Counted from the first letter of the stretch, positions 44,052-56,109 are shown. The stretch: 64,000 bases of DNA from Dipteronia dyeriana (GCA_032871835.1 CM065299.1:80316204-80380203), one strand, 5' to 3'. The notes: generated by a model from the sequence alone, not told the origin. Translations and numbers: made by a program.

Positions 44052-46106
44052 ATGGGTTTACAATATGATATAATGGCGGAAGAAGCCTCAAATACTAGAC
44101 CACCATTACTTCGTGGCACTAACTATGGGTATTGGAAGTTGAGGTTGAAAGCCTATATCCGCTCTATTGATGAAAGGGCTTGGATGGTAATGGAAGAAGG
44201 TTATAGTCCTCATACCAAGGTTTTAGAGGATGGAACCATGATACTCAAGCCAATGAGTGAATGGACAACAAATGAGTTTGAGGTTGCTAAATGGCACCAT
44301 CGTGCTATGAATGCCATCTTTGGAGGAGTTGATGGGCATCAATTCTTCTACATTCAAAATCTTGAATCCGTAAAGGAAGCTTGGGATACTCTCCAAGTTA
44401 CTAATGAAGGAACCTTAGCGGTGAAGAAATCAAGGCTTCAAATGTTGACATCACAATTTGAAGGTTTAAGTATGAATGAAGAAGAAAAGTTTGAAGACTT
44501 CCAATTCCGGCTTCTTAATATTGCTAACCAATGTCAAGCACTTGGAGTACCTATCTCAAAAGAGCTTTTAAATTGGAAAATCCTTAGGTCTCTTCCTAAG
44601 AGATTCAAATCAAAGGTGACGGCCATTGAGGAAAGCAAGGATGTGGATAGTATGAATATCGATGAGTTGCTTGGGTCTCTCCAAACTTATGATATGTGCT
44701 TGAAGCCAAAGATCAAGAGTAAGGGAATCGCTCTCAATGCAATTGAGGATGAGAGTGATGATGAAAATGAAGAGATGGCATTTTTGGTTAGAAGGTTCAA
44801 GAAGTTTCTAAAGAAGAATGTCAATGCTAGAGGCAAGTCTTATAAGGAAAAAGGAGTCAAGAGAACATCATCTCCAAGGATTTAGAAGAATAGTCAAGCC
44901 ATGAACAAGAAAGAGGTTCAATGCTATAATTTTCATGGTTTTGGTCACTTTGCTAGTGAGTGCACCAAGAAGCCATGTAAGAAAGACAAGAAAGGCAAAG
45001 TGTTGGTGGCTGCTTGGAGTGATGATAATTCTAGTGACAATGAGAGCTCTAGTAGTGAGTCTTCAAGTGATGAAGAGTTGGTGAGCAACTTTGTAGCTCT
45101 AACGGCTTCTCATTCTCCACTAGATGTTGATAGTACAATATCTTTGAACAAGAACTTTGATACAAATCATGATGGAAGCTCTAGTTCCATTCTTACTAAT
45201 CTTGAGTTGTTGAAAAAGATAGAAAAGCTTGAAGAAGCTAGAGACATTGCTCAAAGAGAAGTAGTTGAGAATGATGATTTGATCAAGAAGCAACTAGATG
45301 AGTTTGTGGTTGTTACTCGTAGACTTCTTAGTGAAAAAGGTGATATTATGAAGAAGTTTAGAGAACCTGAAATGATAAACCTTGAGAAGGATAATGTGAT
45401 ATCTTCTTTGAAGAAGAGAGAACAAGAATTGATGGAAGAAATAGACACGGTTAAGGAGGCTATCAAGGACTTAGTGAATGATTCGGTTAGTGTGTCTAGT
45501 GTTAAGAATCTTGTTAACTCTCATAGTGGTAAAGAAGACTTGGTAGTTGAAGAGGAGCTCTTGGAAGCACCATTTCCTACACACTTTGATGAAGTCGTGA
45601 TTGATAAGAAACCACACAATAAGAGAAAATCAAAAGCCAAGAAGAAGTTGGCGAACAAGGTATCTTTACAAACTCCTAGTGAAGCTAGTTCAACTCCAAA
45701 ATGTACAATCTCATCTTTTATTCCAGTTTGCCATTATTGCAACACAATAGGTCACATTAAGCCTAGGTGTTATAAATATATTGAAAAATGCAAATTAGGA
45801 AATGAATCTAGGGATAAGGAGATTAAACTTCAACTTGAACATGCTAAGGATTTGAAAGTTGAAAAACATGGTAAGTTTGCTAAGCATGAAAAGAAGTTGT
45901 GGAGTAGAAAGAATTCTAATCTTGTTCGACTTGACAAAGCTTGTGTTGATAATGTTAAGGAAGAGTGTGTTAATGATATTCTTGTTAATCAAGTCATTGA
46001 AGGACTTTACTCTAGATTTAACATTGTTGTCAAGGATGATATTGGAAATGTTTGTATAGGTACACCCAAGAACAAGTGGTTCAAGGGTGAGTGCTCTTAT
46101 CACTAA
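44052..46106 (+). pseudogene. SIRE-like gag (one in-frame stop)
   Basis: ATG at 44052 (or 44073, MAEEASN). Residues 1-280: copia gag (LRGTNYGYWKLRLKAYIRSI, WHHRAMNAIFGGVD, AWDTLQVTNEGTLAVKKSRL, LPKRFKSKVTAIEESKD). A TAG at 44883-44885 interrupts, and the same frame continues 44901-46106. Knuckle 1 CYNFHGFGHFASEC has lost its second Cys; then an acidic Ser-rich stretch, a Glu/Lys-rich coiled-coil part, and an intact knuckle 2 CHYCNTIGHIKPRC near 45730-45771. One nonsense change in about 680 codons means the copy is young. Capsid/RNA-binding protein. Confidence 0.88.
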
Positions 46107-47794
46107 TATAAGAAGCACATATGAGATAACTTTGATGCTATATATCAATTATGTTGAGAATTCTTGATTACTAGCTTTGAATACTCCATGTATTGATATG
46201 AACTTGGTTATCTCACATCATGTATGTTATGATGGTCAAAATTTGTTGATTAACTTTAGAGAAGTTCTTTTGTTATATGTGTTTATTGAGTTGAGATATT
46301 ATGCTTTTTATACTCTTGTTGTGAAACATCGTCAACTTGGTGTCATGAGGACATTCAAGGCAAGAGTGCTCATAAAAAGGGTGGAAGTATGATATTTGGT
46401 GAATATAATGTGCAAAAAGGTATCTCTATACTCTAATGCATGTTCTCTTAGATATTCATCTTTTGACTCAGTTTTTGACATACATTTCATAGCATGTCAT
46501 ATTAGAGAATTTTGTATAGCATACATATGGTTCTCATTGACATTTGCTATTTTAATATCTAATAGTGATATTGTTCACATTGATCTTAACTTTGATGATT
46601 GTTTGTGTATGGTATAATGAGTAGCATTACTTTTGAAAATATGAGCTTCATATTCTTTGAAAGCTACTCATTAGAGAAGTAATGATCTTGAATAAGTCTA
46701 TACTTATTGCTCTTAGATCATGTGCTTATGAGCCATAAAATCTTGGTTTTCTAAAATTGCACATTGCTTCTCTTATATGTTTTGCTAGTAGGTTGAGTTT
46801 ACTAATATGTAAACATTGGATACACCTTGAAGTTTTTGTGCTTAAGTACATTTAAAATGACCTATGGTTAGTATCCATTTTGCTTCGGCAAATTACATAG
46901 AACTCAATGAGCACCTTCATGAAAAGGGCTACACACATTGGTTGTGAAAGCTACCCAATGTTGGAAAGAGCTACACCATTGTAATGAGTGAAAGCCGTCA
47001 TGAAGTGAATTTTGTTTATGTAAAAAAAATTGGAAAAATCAAAGAACTTTTGAAAGGAATTCATAAAAAAAAAATCTTTGATTTAAAGCCTAAAAAGAAA
47101 AGGAAGAAGACTTAAAAAGAAGTTTAGTTGAAAATCAAATGAGCTCGAGTTGAAAAACAGAAATGGGATGACGAGCCACATGCACACACACGCTCATATG
47201 TTGAAATCTATTCTCTTAAAAGCAAAAATTTCGGATGATAATCAGTTTGACTTTTTATGGAAAAAGCTTAAGATGAATAATTGATGAAAATTGTTTTCAT
47301 GTTGATTATCAAACTACTTCTTGATATATATTTGAAGCATATCTCACACACACACAAACTTTGTTTATGAGTATGATGATATCTTTGCAATTGTTGAAGA
47401 ATTATGAGAGAACTTGAAAAATCTTTGTGTATCTCTTTTAGCATATGAAGCTTATTTTGTTGATATTTCTTCAAATTGCTTGAATGTGTGATTGTGTGAA
47501 CATATTTGTGAACTCTATGCTATCATTGATTTTAGTTATAGCATTTATCAAGGGGGAGCATTGTATGCTAGACATTGTTCTCTTTTATGATATGTTCACA
47601 TGCTTCATTTTGTTACATGTTGACATATTTTGACTTAATGATACTTGTAAGATATTACTCACTATCTTTGTCTTGCATGATGATTCATTCTTAAGTCATA
47701 TGTCATTGTGTTTATATATTTGTGACTAATATGCTTGTTTTGTCTTTCACTCACTTTTGTTTTATGTATATAGCATCTTATTTCACAAGAACAA
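46107..47794 (+). other. Non-coding interior of the SIRE-like element (pol missing)
   Basis: The place where protease, integrase, RT and RNase H should be holds 1.7 kb of AT-rich DNA without any pol motif in six frames. A tract ATCAAGGGGGAGCATTGTATGC at about 47550 resembles an internal polypurine tract. Short frames at 46177-46617 have no recognisable domain. Confidence 0.6.
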
Positions 47795-48856
47795 ATGGGA
47801 AGAACTAAGGTTACCGGGAGTGGAAATCAATCGAATCCCATTGTGAAAGCCAAGTCTACCTCAAAGAGATCCAAAGCTTCAAGGTCAAAGGATTTAGGGA
47901 TCTTTGCAACTAAAAAGATATTCCAAGAGAGAGGCATTGACTTAGGTAAATGTAAAGATTCTTATGTTCTTAAATGTATTAAGAATAGGAATTGAGAATC
48001 TTGGGTGAGCATGCTAGGAATAGTGAATGATACTATTGTTAGAGAGTTTTATCATGAATATAGAGAGAGTGCCACCTTATTGGATGCTTTGATGGAGATT
48101 AGGGGTGTTGTATTTAGAGTTAACCCGGTAAACATTAACAAGTTTCTTGGGCTATCTAGTGATATTGATTCAAACTTTCTGGATGTTGATATCATTGAGA
48201 ATCTTAATATCATGGGTAGAACTCTATGTGACAATGCTTCTTTTGAGTGGAAAGGTAGAGCATATATTAGTCAACATGAGTTAACTAAGGCAAGTTCATT
48301 TTGGCATCTTTTTATTTGCACTAATATTATTGGATCTTCGAATTCAACCGAGTTGAATAAAGACAAGATCAAAATAGTATATGCCTTGGTAACTAATCAA
48401 CCTATAAACCTTGGAAATTTGCTTATGTTTTACTTAGATAATGCGGCCTTCTCAACTAGAGGAGATAAGAAGCTTGCATTACTGGGGTTTATAACTTCTT
48501 TGTGTTTAGCTCGTGGTGTTAAAAGTAGTGGAGATGATATGTTGGTACAACCCTTGGAAAAATATAGTGATAAACGTGTGTCATACATGTCATATAAGGA
48601 TAAGGGTAAGACATGTGATACTTTTGGACTATTTAGTAGTTCACAAGTTGATTGTCAAGAGACTAGCATAAACATTCTTCCGGATTGGGCTTTACATTTG
48701 AAGAAGAAGGTTGAGGAGCTTAGTGCTATAGTTGAAAAACAAGATGCTAGAATAAAAGAGTTGGAGGAGTGTATTGCCTTAAGTTCAAGACCACCTCTCA
48801 AGCATTTTGTTAGGTCAACTACACGCACATCTTTATTTGGTGGATCTAGTAGCTAG
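47795..48856 (+). pseudogene. Sense 3' ORF of SIRE-like element, PF20167-like with coiled coil (one stop)
   Basis: An ATG at 47795 (MGRTKVTGSGNQ) opens a frame interrupted once by TGA (47993-47995); the same frame continues to 48856, about 353 codons in all. N terminus: basic, Ser/Lys-rich (KAKSTSKRSKASRSK). Middle: VREFYHEY, GVVFRVNPVNINKFLGLS, YISQHELTKASSFWHLFICT, IVYALVTNQPINLGNLLMFY, a pattern I associate with the 'putative plant transposon protein' family (PF20167, by recall). C terminus: coiled coil (LKKKVEELSAIVEKQDARIKEL). It occupies the env-like position before the 3' LTR. No signal peptide or membrane segment is visible, so an envelope role is unlikely. Function unknown. Confidence 0.7.
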
Positions 48857-49324
48857 TATTTGAGTCTCATGGTATGTTTCTTACCTTTTGGCATCATTTC
48901 ATGTCAAAAAGAGGGAGAAAGAGTTGCTAAGAGTTACTAATTACTTAGTTTCCGTTTTATGTTGTTTTTGGGAACTTTTGAACTTTCAATGGCTTGTAAT
49001 AATTAGTCTTAAGATTTGGTTAAGAATTCTTGTATTTGGCATGTATTGAGGGGGAGATACATGTATTTGTGGACTTAATTGTATATTCTTATCCATATTA
49101 TATGTTGCCATTTGTTATCTTTCTCTTGTATATGCATTGTGCTTTGAGATGATTTGTAGGTTGCTTCAAGAGAAGATCAAGATGAAGTTCAAGAGTTGGT
49201 GACGATTAGTTATAGGAATCTTACTCATTGTAATGTGAGGGAGTGATTTTGTGACCTATCTTCATTTTTATATTTGTAGTAAATGTATAGGTGTTTTGAC
49301 ATGGAATTTGCCAAAGAGGGAGAT
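48857..49324 (+). other. 3' UTR and polypurine tract of SIRE-like element
   Basis: Non-coding. AAAGAGGGAGAT (49313-49324) immediately precedes the 3' LTR and fits a polypurine tract; GAGGGGGAGATACATG at about 49048 is a second purine-rich stretch. Confidence 0.65.
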
Positions 49325-51569
49325 TGTTAGGTTTTAGTTTGTGTTGGCATTAATTCCATATCAAAATGATGTTTACTTGTAATGATTTAGTTGTTTAGAT
49401 TCATGATGATTCAAGCTTCAAGGAAGAAGAAACAACAAGTCAAAGCAAGTTTTAAGTCTTCAAGAGAAAGGATGCAATACGGTTCTACAAAGGTATACTA
49501 AGACCTTATCTTTCTCTTACAAGGCTTAGGCACACACACACATATCATACATTTGTGTCCCTGCATCGTTGTGCACCATTATAGGCACACATATACAATT
49601 CATTCATATGTATCCATGCATCTTTGTGCACCATGTATAACACATTCACACACTTGAAGATGAATGCTCATGCATTGGTTTGGAAATAACATGTTTTGGA
49701 ATATGCATGATTGGAAACTATCTCTATGTAGTTTGCATTCTAGTGTGAATTGTGTTTGTGTGTGTATATGTTTGTATAACATGGATATTGAACTTGAATT
49801 TAGTCTTAAATGATTCTTGATTGAGTTCCGGTCATTTCGGTTACTTATACTATTGATTTCAAGTTCTAAGTAAAAAGATACTACACTTTCAACTCATGTT
49901 GCATGTATTGTCTTTGTATTCATATATTATTATTTTCTGGGTTGGGTATCTTATATTTCCATGTCCGTGTGAGAGTTACGGTTGGTAATCCATAAACGGA
50001 TTCGAATTTCGAGTTCGGAGGCCGGAGAACAGTCGAAGAACGCGAAGGGAGAGCGAGAGGAAAAGAAGTGCATCCAATCACTCTTTCCCGTGGGCCATCT
50101 CGGGACAGAATGCTTACTGCCCCGAGATGCCCACGTGCCATCTCGGGCAGCAAGCATGCTTGGGCACTTAAGGGTAGTTTGGTCATTTCATGTCTCATTC
50201 TTATCCCTCTCCTTTATAATCTATTTCCCTATCACATTTCATTCTAAGAAGAAATTTAAAACAAGTGTGCAAAAATTTTCTCTCTAAATTTTCTCATCTT
50301 CCATACACCATAACTTCTTCATTTGAACTTTGATTTGAGTGATTCAAAGTTTAGAGTGTTCATCTATTGATCCTCCATCTTTTCTCTGAAGGTTTGAGTA
50401 AGTTTTTCTGCCTTTTTTGGTGTCTAATCATACAAAAATGGGACTGCACCTAAATCAACTAAGGTATTGATTTTCTCTCAAAGTTTTCTTTTAAAACTTG
50501 GTCAATTGCCTTGGGTTTTCTCTTCTACATATATTTGTATATTGTGAGTGTTATGATTTGTGTTTTGAACACTTTCAAAGGTAGATTGAATTTCAATTGA
50601 AATCATACATGTTGAGTTAGGTTTTGATTTTTGCCTATGTTTCACATGTTTGAGATTGTATTGTGCTAGCTTTGATTTTAGGACTATTTGATGATCTTTG
50701 ATTGATTGATTTTGAGAAAAATAGTTTCTCACATGTATTAGGCTCTCTTGGCCGAAATTCTCATATAATACATGTGCTTATGTTCTTTTGAGCTATTCAT
50801 ATGATTTGTTGAATCTATGATTAGGAATATGCTCTAAAACTTTAGCTTATATCTAATTGAATTTGTCATATGATTTTAGCATGTTTTAGGTTTGTGTGAT
50901 TTAAACTTGATCTTGTGATTTATTGATCATATCTTGTGATTCAAGTTTAGATATATGCATGTATCTAGGTTGTGATTAATGTTGAACATATCTTATATGA
51001 TCTAGATTGATAATACATGCATGTTTGACTAGACAACATTTTGTTTTGTGAATTCATGCTCATATCTAGTATTTTCCATAGGATGTGTTGATCATAGCAT
51101 TCTATGTTGCGTGCTTGTTTCGTTTTGCATTCATGATCATCTAGATGCCTTGTAAGAAGGAAGTCTTGACAATAGGTGTGAGACCTATGGTGTTGAGCAA
51201 GAAGTCTTGGCAAGAGGTGTGAGGCCTTGGATTATCGAGCAAAGAAGTCTTGGCTAGGGTCGTGAGGATCCGGATAGTCGAGCAAGAAGTCTTGCCTAGA
51301 GTTGGGAGAACTCGGATAGGTGAGCTAGGAAGTCTTGACTAGAGTCGTGCGGACTTAGTTGAGCAAGAAGTCTTGCCTTAGGTCGTGAGGATCCGGATAA
51401 GGTGAGCGAGGAAGTCTTGATAAGAGGTGTGAGGCCTCGGATTGTTGAGCATAGGGCGATAACTTTTAGAGTAGGATAGGAGGGTAGTTTCTAGGTGAAG
51501 AGGTCACTTGAGAGATTGTACTTGTCTTATCTACTAGTGGATTTTGTTTGCCGGTGGCTGCTAGCCCCG
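49325..51569 (+). repeat. 3' LTR of SIRE-like element, truncated at its right end
   Basis: Collinear with 41372-43640 of the 5' LTR, including the minisatellite (51150-51450). Similarity ends at GGTGGCTGCTAGCCC (about 51569). The last 330 bp or so of the LTR, including TTTTCA, are missing and antisense LINE sequence follows directly. Confidence 0.85.
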
Positions 51570-52848
51570 TAAATAACCGATCAATATAAGAAAAATTCCT
51601 AGAAGACAACAGTGGATTAACCTCTTCCACCACCTGATACAACTGATAGTCTATTGCTCGATTAGATTTAAAAAGCTTAGAAAAGTAATCAACCACCACA
51701 TTCGTCAAGCCACTAGAACTAGTCTGCCAAACCCCATTCGTATAATACACACCAGTGATTATGTTATGAGCTCTTCTTTCTGGAGCTTTTAAATGGAAAT
51801 ATCTTGAATTTCAATCGCCTCCTTTCAACCTCTCAATACGTGCATGCTGTTTCCAGTAAATCTTATCCCAGTATAAAAGCTCATCCAACTGTCTTTCAAT
51901 TCTTCTTATCTTCTTCCAGGAATCATTCCCAATCATACTCGAAGCAGCCTATAACTCTTTCTGTTTGTTGTTAATCGTACAATTACTAATCCTTAAAGCA
52001 ATACCCTGTAATCCCTCATTACTACCCGACGTGATCCAATACTTCTGAATCAGGTTTCTGCAATCTTTCTCCTCCGCCCAACAAGCCTCAAAATGGAAAC
52101 GCCTAAGACAACCACTACCACGGAAATTACCCACCTGTCCAGAGATATTGATCCAAAGAGCACAATGGTTAGAGTTCTAATATTCAAGATGATGAACACT
52201 TGCCTGCGGGAAAGCCTAATACCAACTCGAATTACACACTCCTCTGTCCAATCTCTTCAGAATTAAATCGCACCCAGTTTGCTTGTTACTCCAGGTAAAC
52301 CTCAGTCCTTGGAAGCCCAAATCATCAAAACCGCTATATTCCAAAGTATCACGAAAAATTTCCATAATCAATCTACTATGAGGCAAGCCACCTAACTTCT
52401 CATCAACCGATAGAATTTCATTGAAATTGCCAGAACACAACCAAGGAAGTTGTGCCATACCATGAAGACGTTGTAATAGATTCCAACCATGCTTTTGTTG
52501 GTCTGCATCCGGATTACCGTAAAATCCCATAAACCGCCAATCCCTTTCATTCCAATAGCTCACCCTTACATCAATATGAAAACGAGAAAAGGATAATAGA
52601 GAAACATTTACCGTATTAGTCCATAAGAGACATAACCCCCCACTGTTCCCTTCACAATTCACCACCAATTTGCCAACAAACCTCAATTTAACTCTTATTG
52701 CTTCCATCTGAATATGATTCGGCTTCGTCTCTATCAAAAAAATGATGCTCGGGGAGTAATCCTGCTTGTATTTCAGCAGAACACGGAACACGCGGTCACT
52801 CTCCATCCCCAAAGCGTTCCACACTAACACATTCATTGAGTTTGGCAA
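51570..52848 (-). pseudogene. LINE ORF2 endonuclease domain, RT missing
   Basis: ATG at 52848 begins MPNSMNVLVWNALGMES. The open frame to 52216 contains FLIETKP (catalytic Glu), RFMGFYGNPD, WLCSGNFNEILSVDEK (catalytic GDFNE Asp changed to Asn), FTWSNKQ and LKRLDRGVCN, the endonuclease/exonuclease/phosphatase fold of L1 ORF2. Decayed sequence continues to 51570 with the pre-RT segment (LTNVVVDYFSKLFKSN at about 51700). It would nick target DNA; the Asn and the truncation make it inactive. Confidence 0.88.
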
Positions 52849-53401
52849 GCCGGAAAATTTCGACCCGTCGATTCTTCATCCACCCCTGCTTCAGCTGAAT
52901 CCTTAATTGAAGAAATATGCCTCCGCTTCTTACACACCTCTGATTTCTTAGATTTCTCATCGATCATTTTCTTCTTCTTAAGTGACACCCTAACAGACCT
53001 TGAGTCATTAACGTTTTGTTGTGTTCTCGCTCTACGCTTCCATTTCCTATTTATAGTAGTCTCAGACACCGTGCTTTGGGAGCCTAACACTGGACAAGGA
53101 GATTGTAAATATATATTATCCCCAGATGGGCCTTTACCCACATCCGGAAACAAGCTTAACCTTTGAATGCTGCCTTATAAAGATCCATCTGGCTGTGGCC
53201 CACACACTTTCTTCATACACTCCCCTATATCCCCCGGTCAAAAGTCCTGATAACAGAAGGCCCAGTCTCCCCAAACTCTTCCATAGGACCCACACATTTT
53301 GACATACTACTAGGCCCCAACATAGAGTCAATGGTCTCCAAATTAATTTCATCCTTTTCCCTTGGACTTTTGAAAACAAAATATTCCACATTTGCCAACC
53401 C

Positions 53402-54400
53402 CTAATTACTCAAAGCTAATGGATCTTGATTTGAATCCATAGAATCTGCATTCACATTACTAACTGGAAGAATTGTGATTTCCTTTCCTTTTGTACTAGC
53501 ATCCAAATTTTGATTTGTTCGATGATGAACAGGTCCCATCACCCTCGTCACCGACCGACTACCCTCACCACTGTTTGCATGAAGTTCGATCATTTCGTCT
53601 CCAGTTATCATGGTCTCCAACCTCTCGTGATTCTCTCACTTCCCCCAGAACCCCGTATTTTTAACCGTAGCTGGGGCTTTCATCTACAAACCGTAAAACA
53701 ACTCCTCCCTTATTTTTGCCACAGAACCATTCAGGCAATCAGGACACTCCCTAATTGTGTGCCCTATAAGACCATATCTAAAGCAGAAACTAGGAAGGCG
53801 TTCATATTTCAGTAACACAATCAATTCCACTCCATCTCCTAACACATCAACCCTCAAACATCTACGTAGTGGTTTTTCAATTTCTATGACCACCCACACT
53901 CTCAAGAAATTAGATGGAAAGGATCCGGAATCACTCCCATCAACATCCACAACATCACTAAAATTGCTCCTTAGAAACCGCCATATATCCCTTGTCATAC
54001 ACATCAAAGGTGCATTATGTATCTGTACCCAAAACTCTGTCCTATCAAAACACATTCGATGCATATCCCCTTTACCCTCAGGTTCCTTTATCACTATTAA
54101 GGAATCATCAAAACTCCAAAGACCTCCAACAATTATCTTCTCTTTATCTCCAGCATTCTGGAAATGGAATTCAAAAACATTCACAGTTATTGGTTCAATC
54201 TCTCGTTTGCCAGATTTTCCTCAGAACAAACCGAAAAAATTCATTTTTCACTGGTTCCTTGACAAGACCTTCCCAACCAAACTGGTAGCCATCATTTGGA
54301 GACCTGTCTTCTTCAGATTCGCCAGCAACCTCCTTACAGGCCCTTCTCATTCCGTCAAAGTCATTGACGCACAGAGCTTCGCAATTTCTTCTGCATTCAT
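53402..54400 (-). pseudogene. LINE ORF1 (DUF4283 and zinc knuckle) pseudogene
   Basis: ATG at 54400-54398 (MNAEEIAKLCASMTL), then stops. The open part 54184-53684 has FEFHFQNAGDKEKIIVGGLW, SFDDSLIVI, TEFWVQIHNAPLMCMT and a CCHC knuckle C-F-R-Y-G-L-I-G-H-T-I-R-E-C in which the second Cys is Tyr. Further pieces at 53620-53402 and 53153-52833 are Lys/Arg-rich (KWKRRARTQQN). This is the RNA-binding ORF1 of plant L1 elements. The large plus-strand frame at 53757-54476 is a shadow of it. Confidence 0.82.
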
Positions 54401-54581
54401 CTTACTCAAAGCCGCTGATACCAAACCTGGACCCCGACTGGAAAACTACAGCCACCACCCTACTTTTACTCTTTAGTCAGAGACCTAAAGAGAAAATATT
54501 ATTATTTAAGCCATGAATTTTATGATTGAAACTTAAATTTTTTCTAACATTCAATCAAATTTTAAAATGTAAAATATATTT

Positions 54582-54832
54582 TTGAAATACAACTACTGAC
54601 GGGACCTAGTGAGATTAATTAGACTCTACAAGAACGGCCCGAAATACTTCTCCCATTATCGGGGAGATGTTATATATGAACTATAACTCTTATAACCAGA
54701 GAGAGGACTGCTCCCACAAACTGGAAGAAAACCCTCCACACATGCTTGTAAAATATACATTGTGAGACTCGAACCCTTGACCATTAGGCGTGGAAGGGAG
54801 GTGTACAACCTTCTTTACTAAGGGGTAATGTA
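54582..54832 (-). mobile_element. tRNA-derived SINE with 18-bp target duplication
   Basis: The 18-base string AAAATGTAAAATATATTT is present at 54564-54581 and 54833-54850. Between them, on the minus strand, a box-B-like GGTTCGAGTCTC (about 54777-54766) follows a box-A-like TAGTAAAGAAGG (about 54823-54812), the split RNA polymerase III promoter of a tRNA-derived SINE. Length about 250 bp. The tail is A/T-rich. Family not identified. Confidence 0.7.
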
Positions 54833-54997
54833 AAAATGTAAAATATATTTAAATTTAAATATACATATACTTAAATTTAAATATAAATGATATATAAATG
54901 GGCTTTATTGAAAACTAACCCATTTGAGAGACTCAAGTTAACAACTGACCTCTTTTTAAAAAACTTGTAAAACTAACTCAATTTGGGTTGTTGAAAT

Positions 54998-55332
54998 TAG
55001 ACATGTTGGCGGTTCGGTTTGAACCGGTGAACCGAACCGTCGAAAACCGAAACCAAACCGTTTTTAAAGGTTCAAAACAGAAACCGAATCAGAACGATGC
55101 ACTGTAGCGTTTCTGGTTTCGGTTCTTGATTTGTTGCAATAGTCCGGTTCGAACTGGAAGGTTCCAACAAATCAATTTTTTTTTTAATTTTTTTTTACTG
55201 AACCGTCTGTAGCCCAAAAAAAAAACCGGACCATCGAAACCGTAAGATCTGGATAGGAACCGAGTCGAAACCGAACCGAAACCGGGGGAGGAACCTGAAC
55301 CGGAACCGAATCCGGAACCGACGACAAGTCTA
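54998..55332. mobile_element. hAT MITE in the MULE left arm, perfect 8-bp duplication
   Basis: GTTGAAAT flanks both sides (54990-54997, 55333-55340). Ends TAGACATGTTGGCGG and, on the other strand, TAGACTTGTCGTCGG. The interior is dominated by AACCGAAACCG / CGGTTCGG motifs. Sequence immediately outside (AACTTG(T/C)AAAACTA...GGGTTGTTGAAAT) is itself repeated on both sides, over a longer stretch than the 8-bp duplication. Confidence 0.88.
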
Positions 55333-55544
55333 GTTGAAATACAATATTGAAAAACTTGCAAAACTACTCAACTGGGGTTGTTGAAATACAATATGGCGCC
55401 ATTTAAAATTTATAAATTCCATTCCATTCCAAACACTCAAAATCCCTCTACAAATCGACCAAACCTAGCTAAAATTCCAAAATCCCTAATCTCTTTCAAA
55501 TTTCACCAAACCTCTCTCAGAAAATCTCTCCCTCTATCTCTGAC

Positions 55545-56010
55545 TTCAATTCAAGGCCCATAGATGAAGATCACGATGGCGCGACGAAAGGTTGAAGTCG
55601 ATGAATGAAGGATGGAAGCTTGAACACGTCGTCAACTCCGTTTGGCTTCAAGAAAAAGGTGAATCCATCTTGATTTTTTGAATTATTGTTTTTGAAGGTG
55701 AATATTCGTTCTTCAATCGTTGATTTTTTTTTGTGGTGTTGTTTTGTGATATGTAAAATCGTATGTAGTTTGAAAAACAGATGATAGTTTTTGTGGTGTT
55801 GTTTCATGGAATCGTATTTAGTTTTGTGGTGTTGTTTCATGGAATCGTATGTAGTTTTTGTGGTGTTGTTTTTTGTTGTTGAAGGTGAATGCTTCAATTT
55901 TTGTAGTTTGAAAAATCATAATCTGATCAGAACCCTACATTTTTTTAGTTTGAAACATCCCTAAATTGAACTAAAAATCCCTTAAAAGTCGTCTCATACA
56001 TTCAGCTGTG
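55545..56010 (+). repeat. Direct repeat copy 1 inside the MULE
   Basis: Shares GACTTCAATTCAA..., GAACACGTCGTCAACTCCGT and TTGAACTAAAAATCCC with 57690-58080 in the same order. The block looks like a leader plus short 5' coding and intron DNA of some host gene (ATGAAGATCACGATGGCGCG at 55563), but no protein is recognisable. Copy 1 has extra TTTTGTGGTGTTGTTTCATGGAATCGTATG repeats at 55780-55870. Confidence 0.75.
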
Positions 56011-56109
56011 ATTCTCTCCATTTATCTGATTGTTCAACATCTCCATGGACTGTTTCGGGTCTTCTTAGCAAATCCAACACAAGTATCATGTGACCTCTTG
56101 TCGCATTAT

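Larger units (their letters stand above)
41372..51569 (+). mobile_element. SIRE-like copia element lacking pol, 3' LTR truncated
   Basis: Long LTRs (5': 41372-43967, about 2.6 kb; 3': 49325-51569, truncated) enclose a gag ORF (44052-46106), about 1.7 kb of non-coding DNA, a sense 3' ORF (47795-48856) and a polypurine tract. The long LTRs and a gag with UBN2-type domain plus two zinc knuckles point to the SIRE/Maximus group. No protease, integrase, RT or RNase H motif was found, so it would depend on another element. It is inserted in the integrase of the copia element to its left. Confidence 0.8.
51570..54480 (-). mobile_element. L1-like LINE, 5' part only, antisense
   Basis: Reading leftwards from about 54480: ORF1 with a DUF4283-like domain and zinc knuckle, a basic linker, and the apurinic endonuclease of ORF2. 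The trace then enters the region between endonuclease and RT and is cut at 51570, so RT, tail and poly(A) are absent. A 3'-truncated LINE is not the product of normal target-primed insertion, which truncates 5' ends. This indicates a later deletion. Confidence 0.85.

Noticed and set aside
45795..46148. 117-codon minus frame opposite the SIRE-like gag
   Set aside because: Shadow of the gag frame, which has an intact zinc knuckle just upstream.
47795..48856. Envelope gene reading of the SIRE-like 3' ORF
   Set aside because: Position fits, but there is no signal peptide, transmembrane segment or fusion-like hydrophobic stretch.
53757..54476. 239-codon plus-strand frame
   Set aside because: Lies opposite LINE ORF1, which has clear domain motifs; the plus frame has none.
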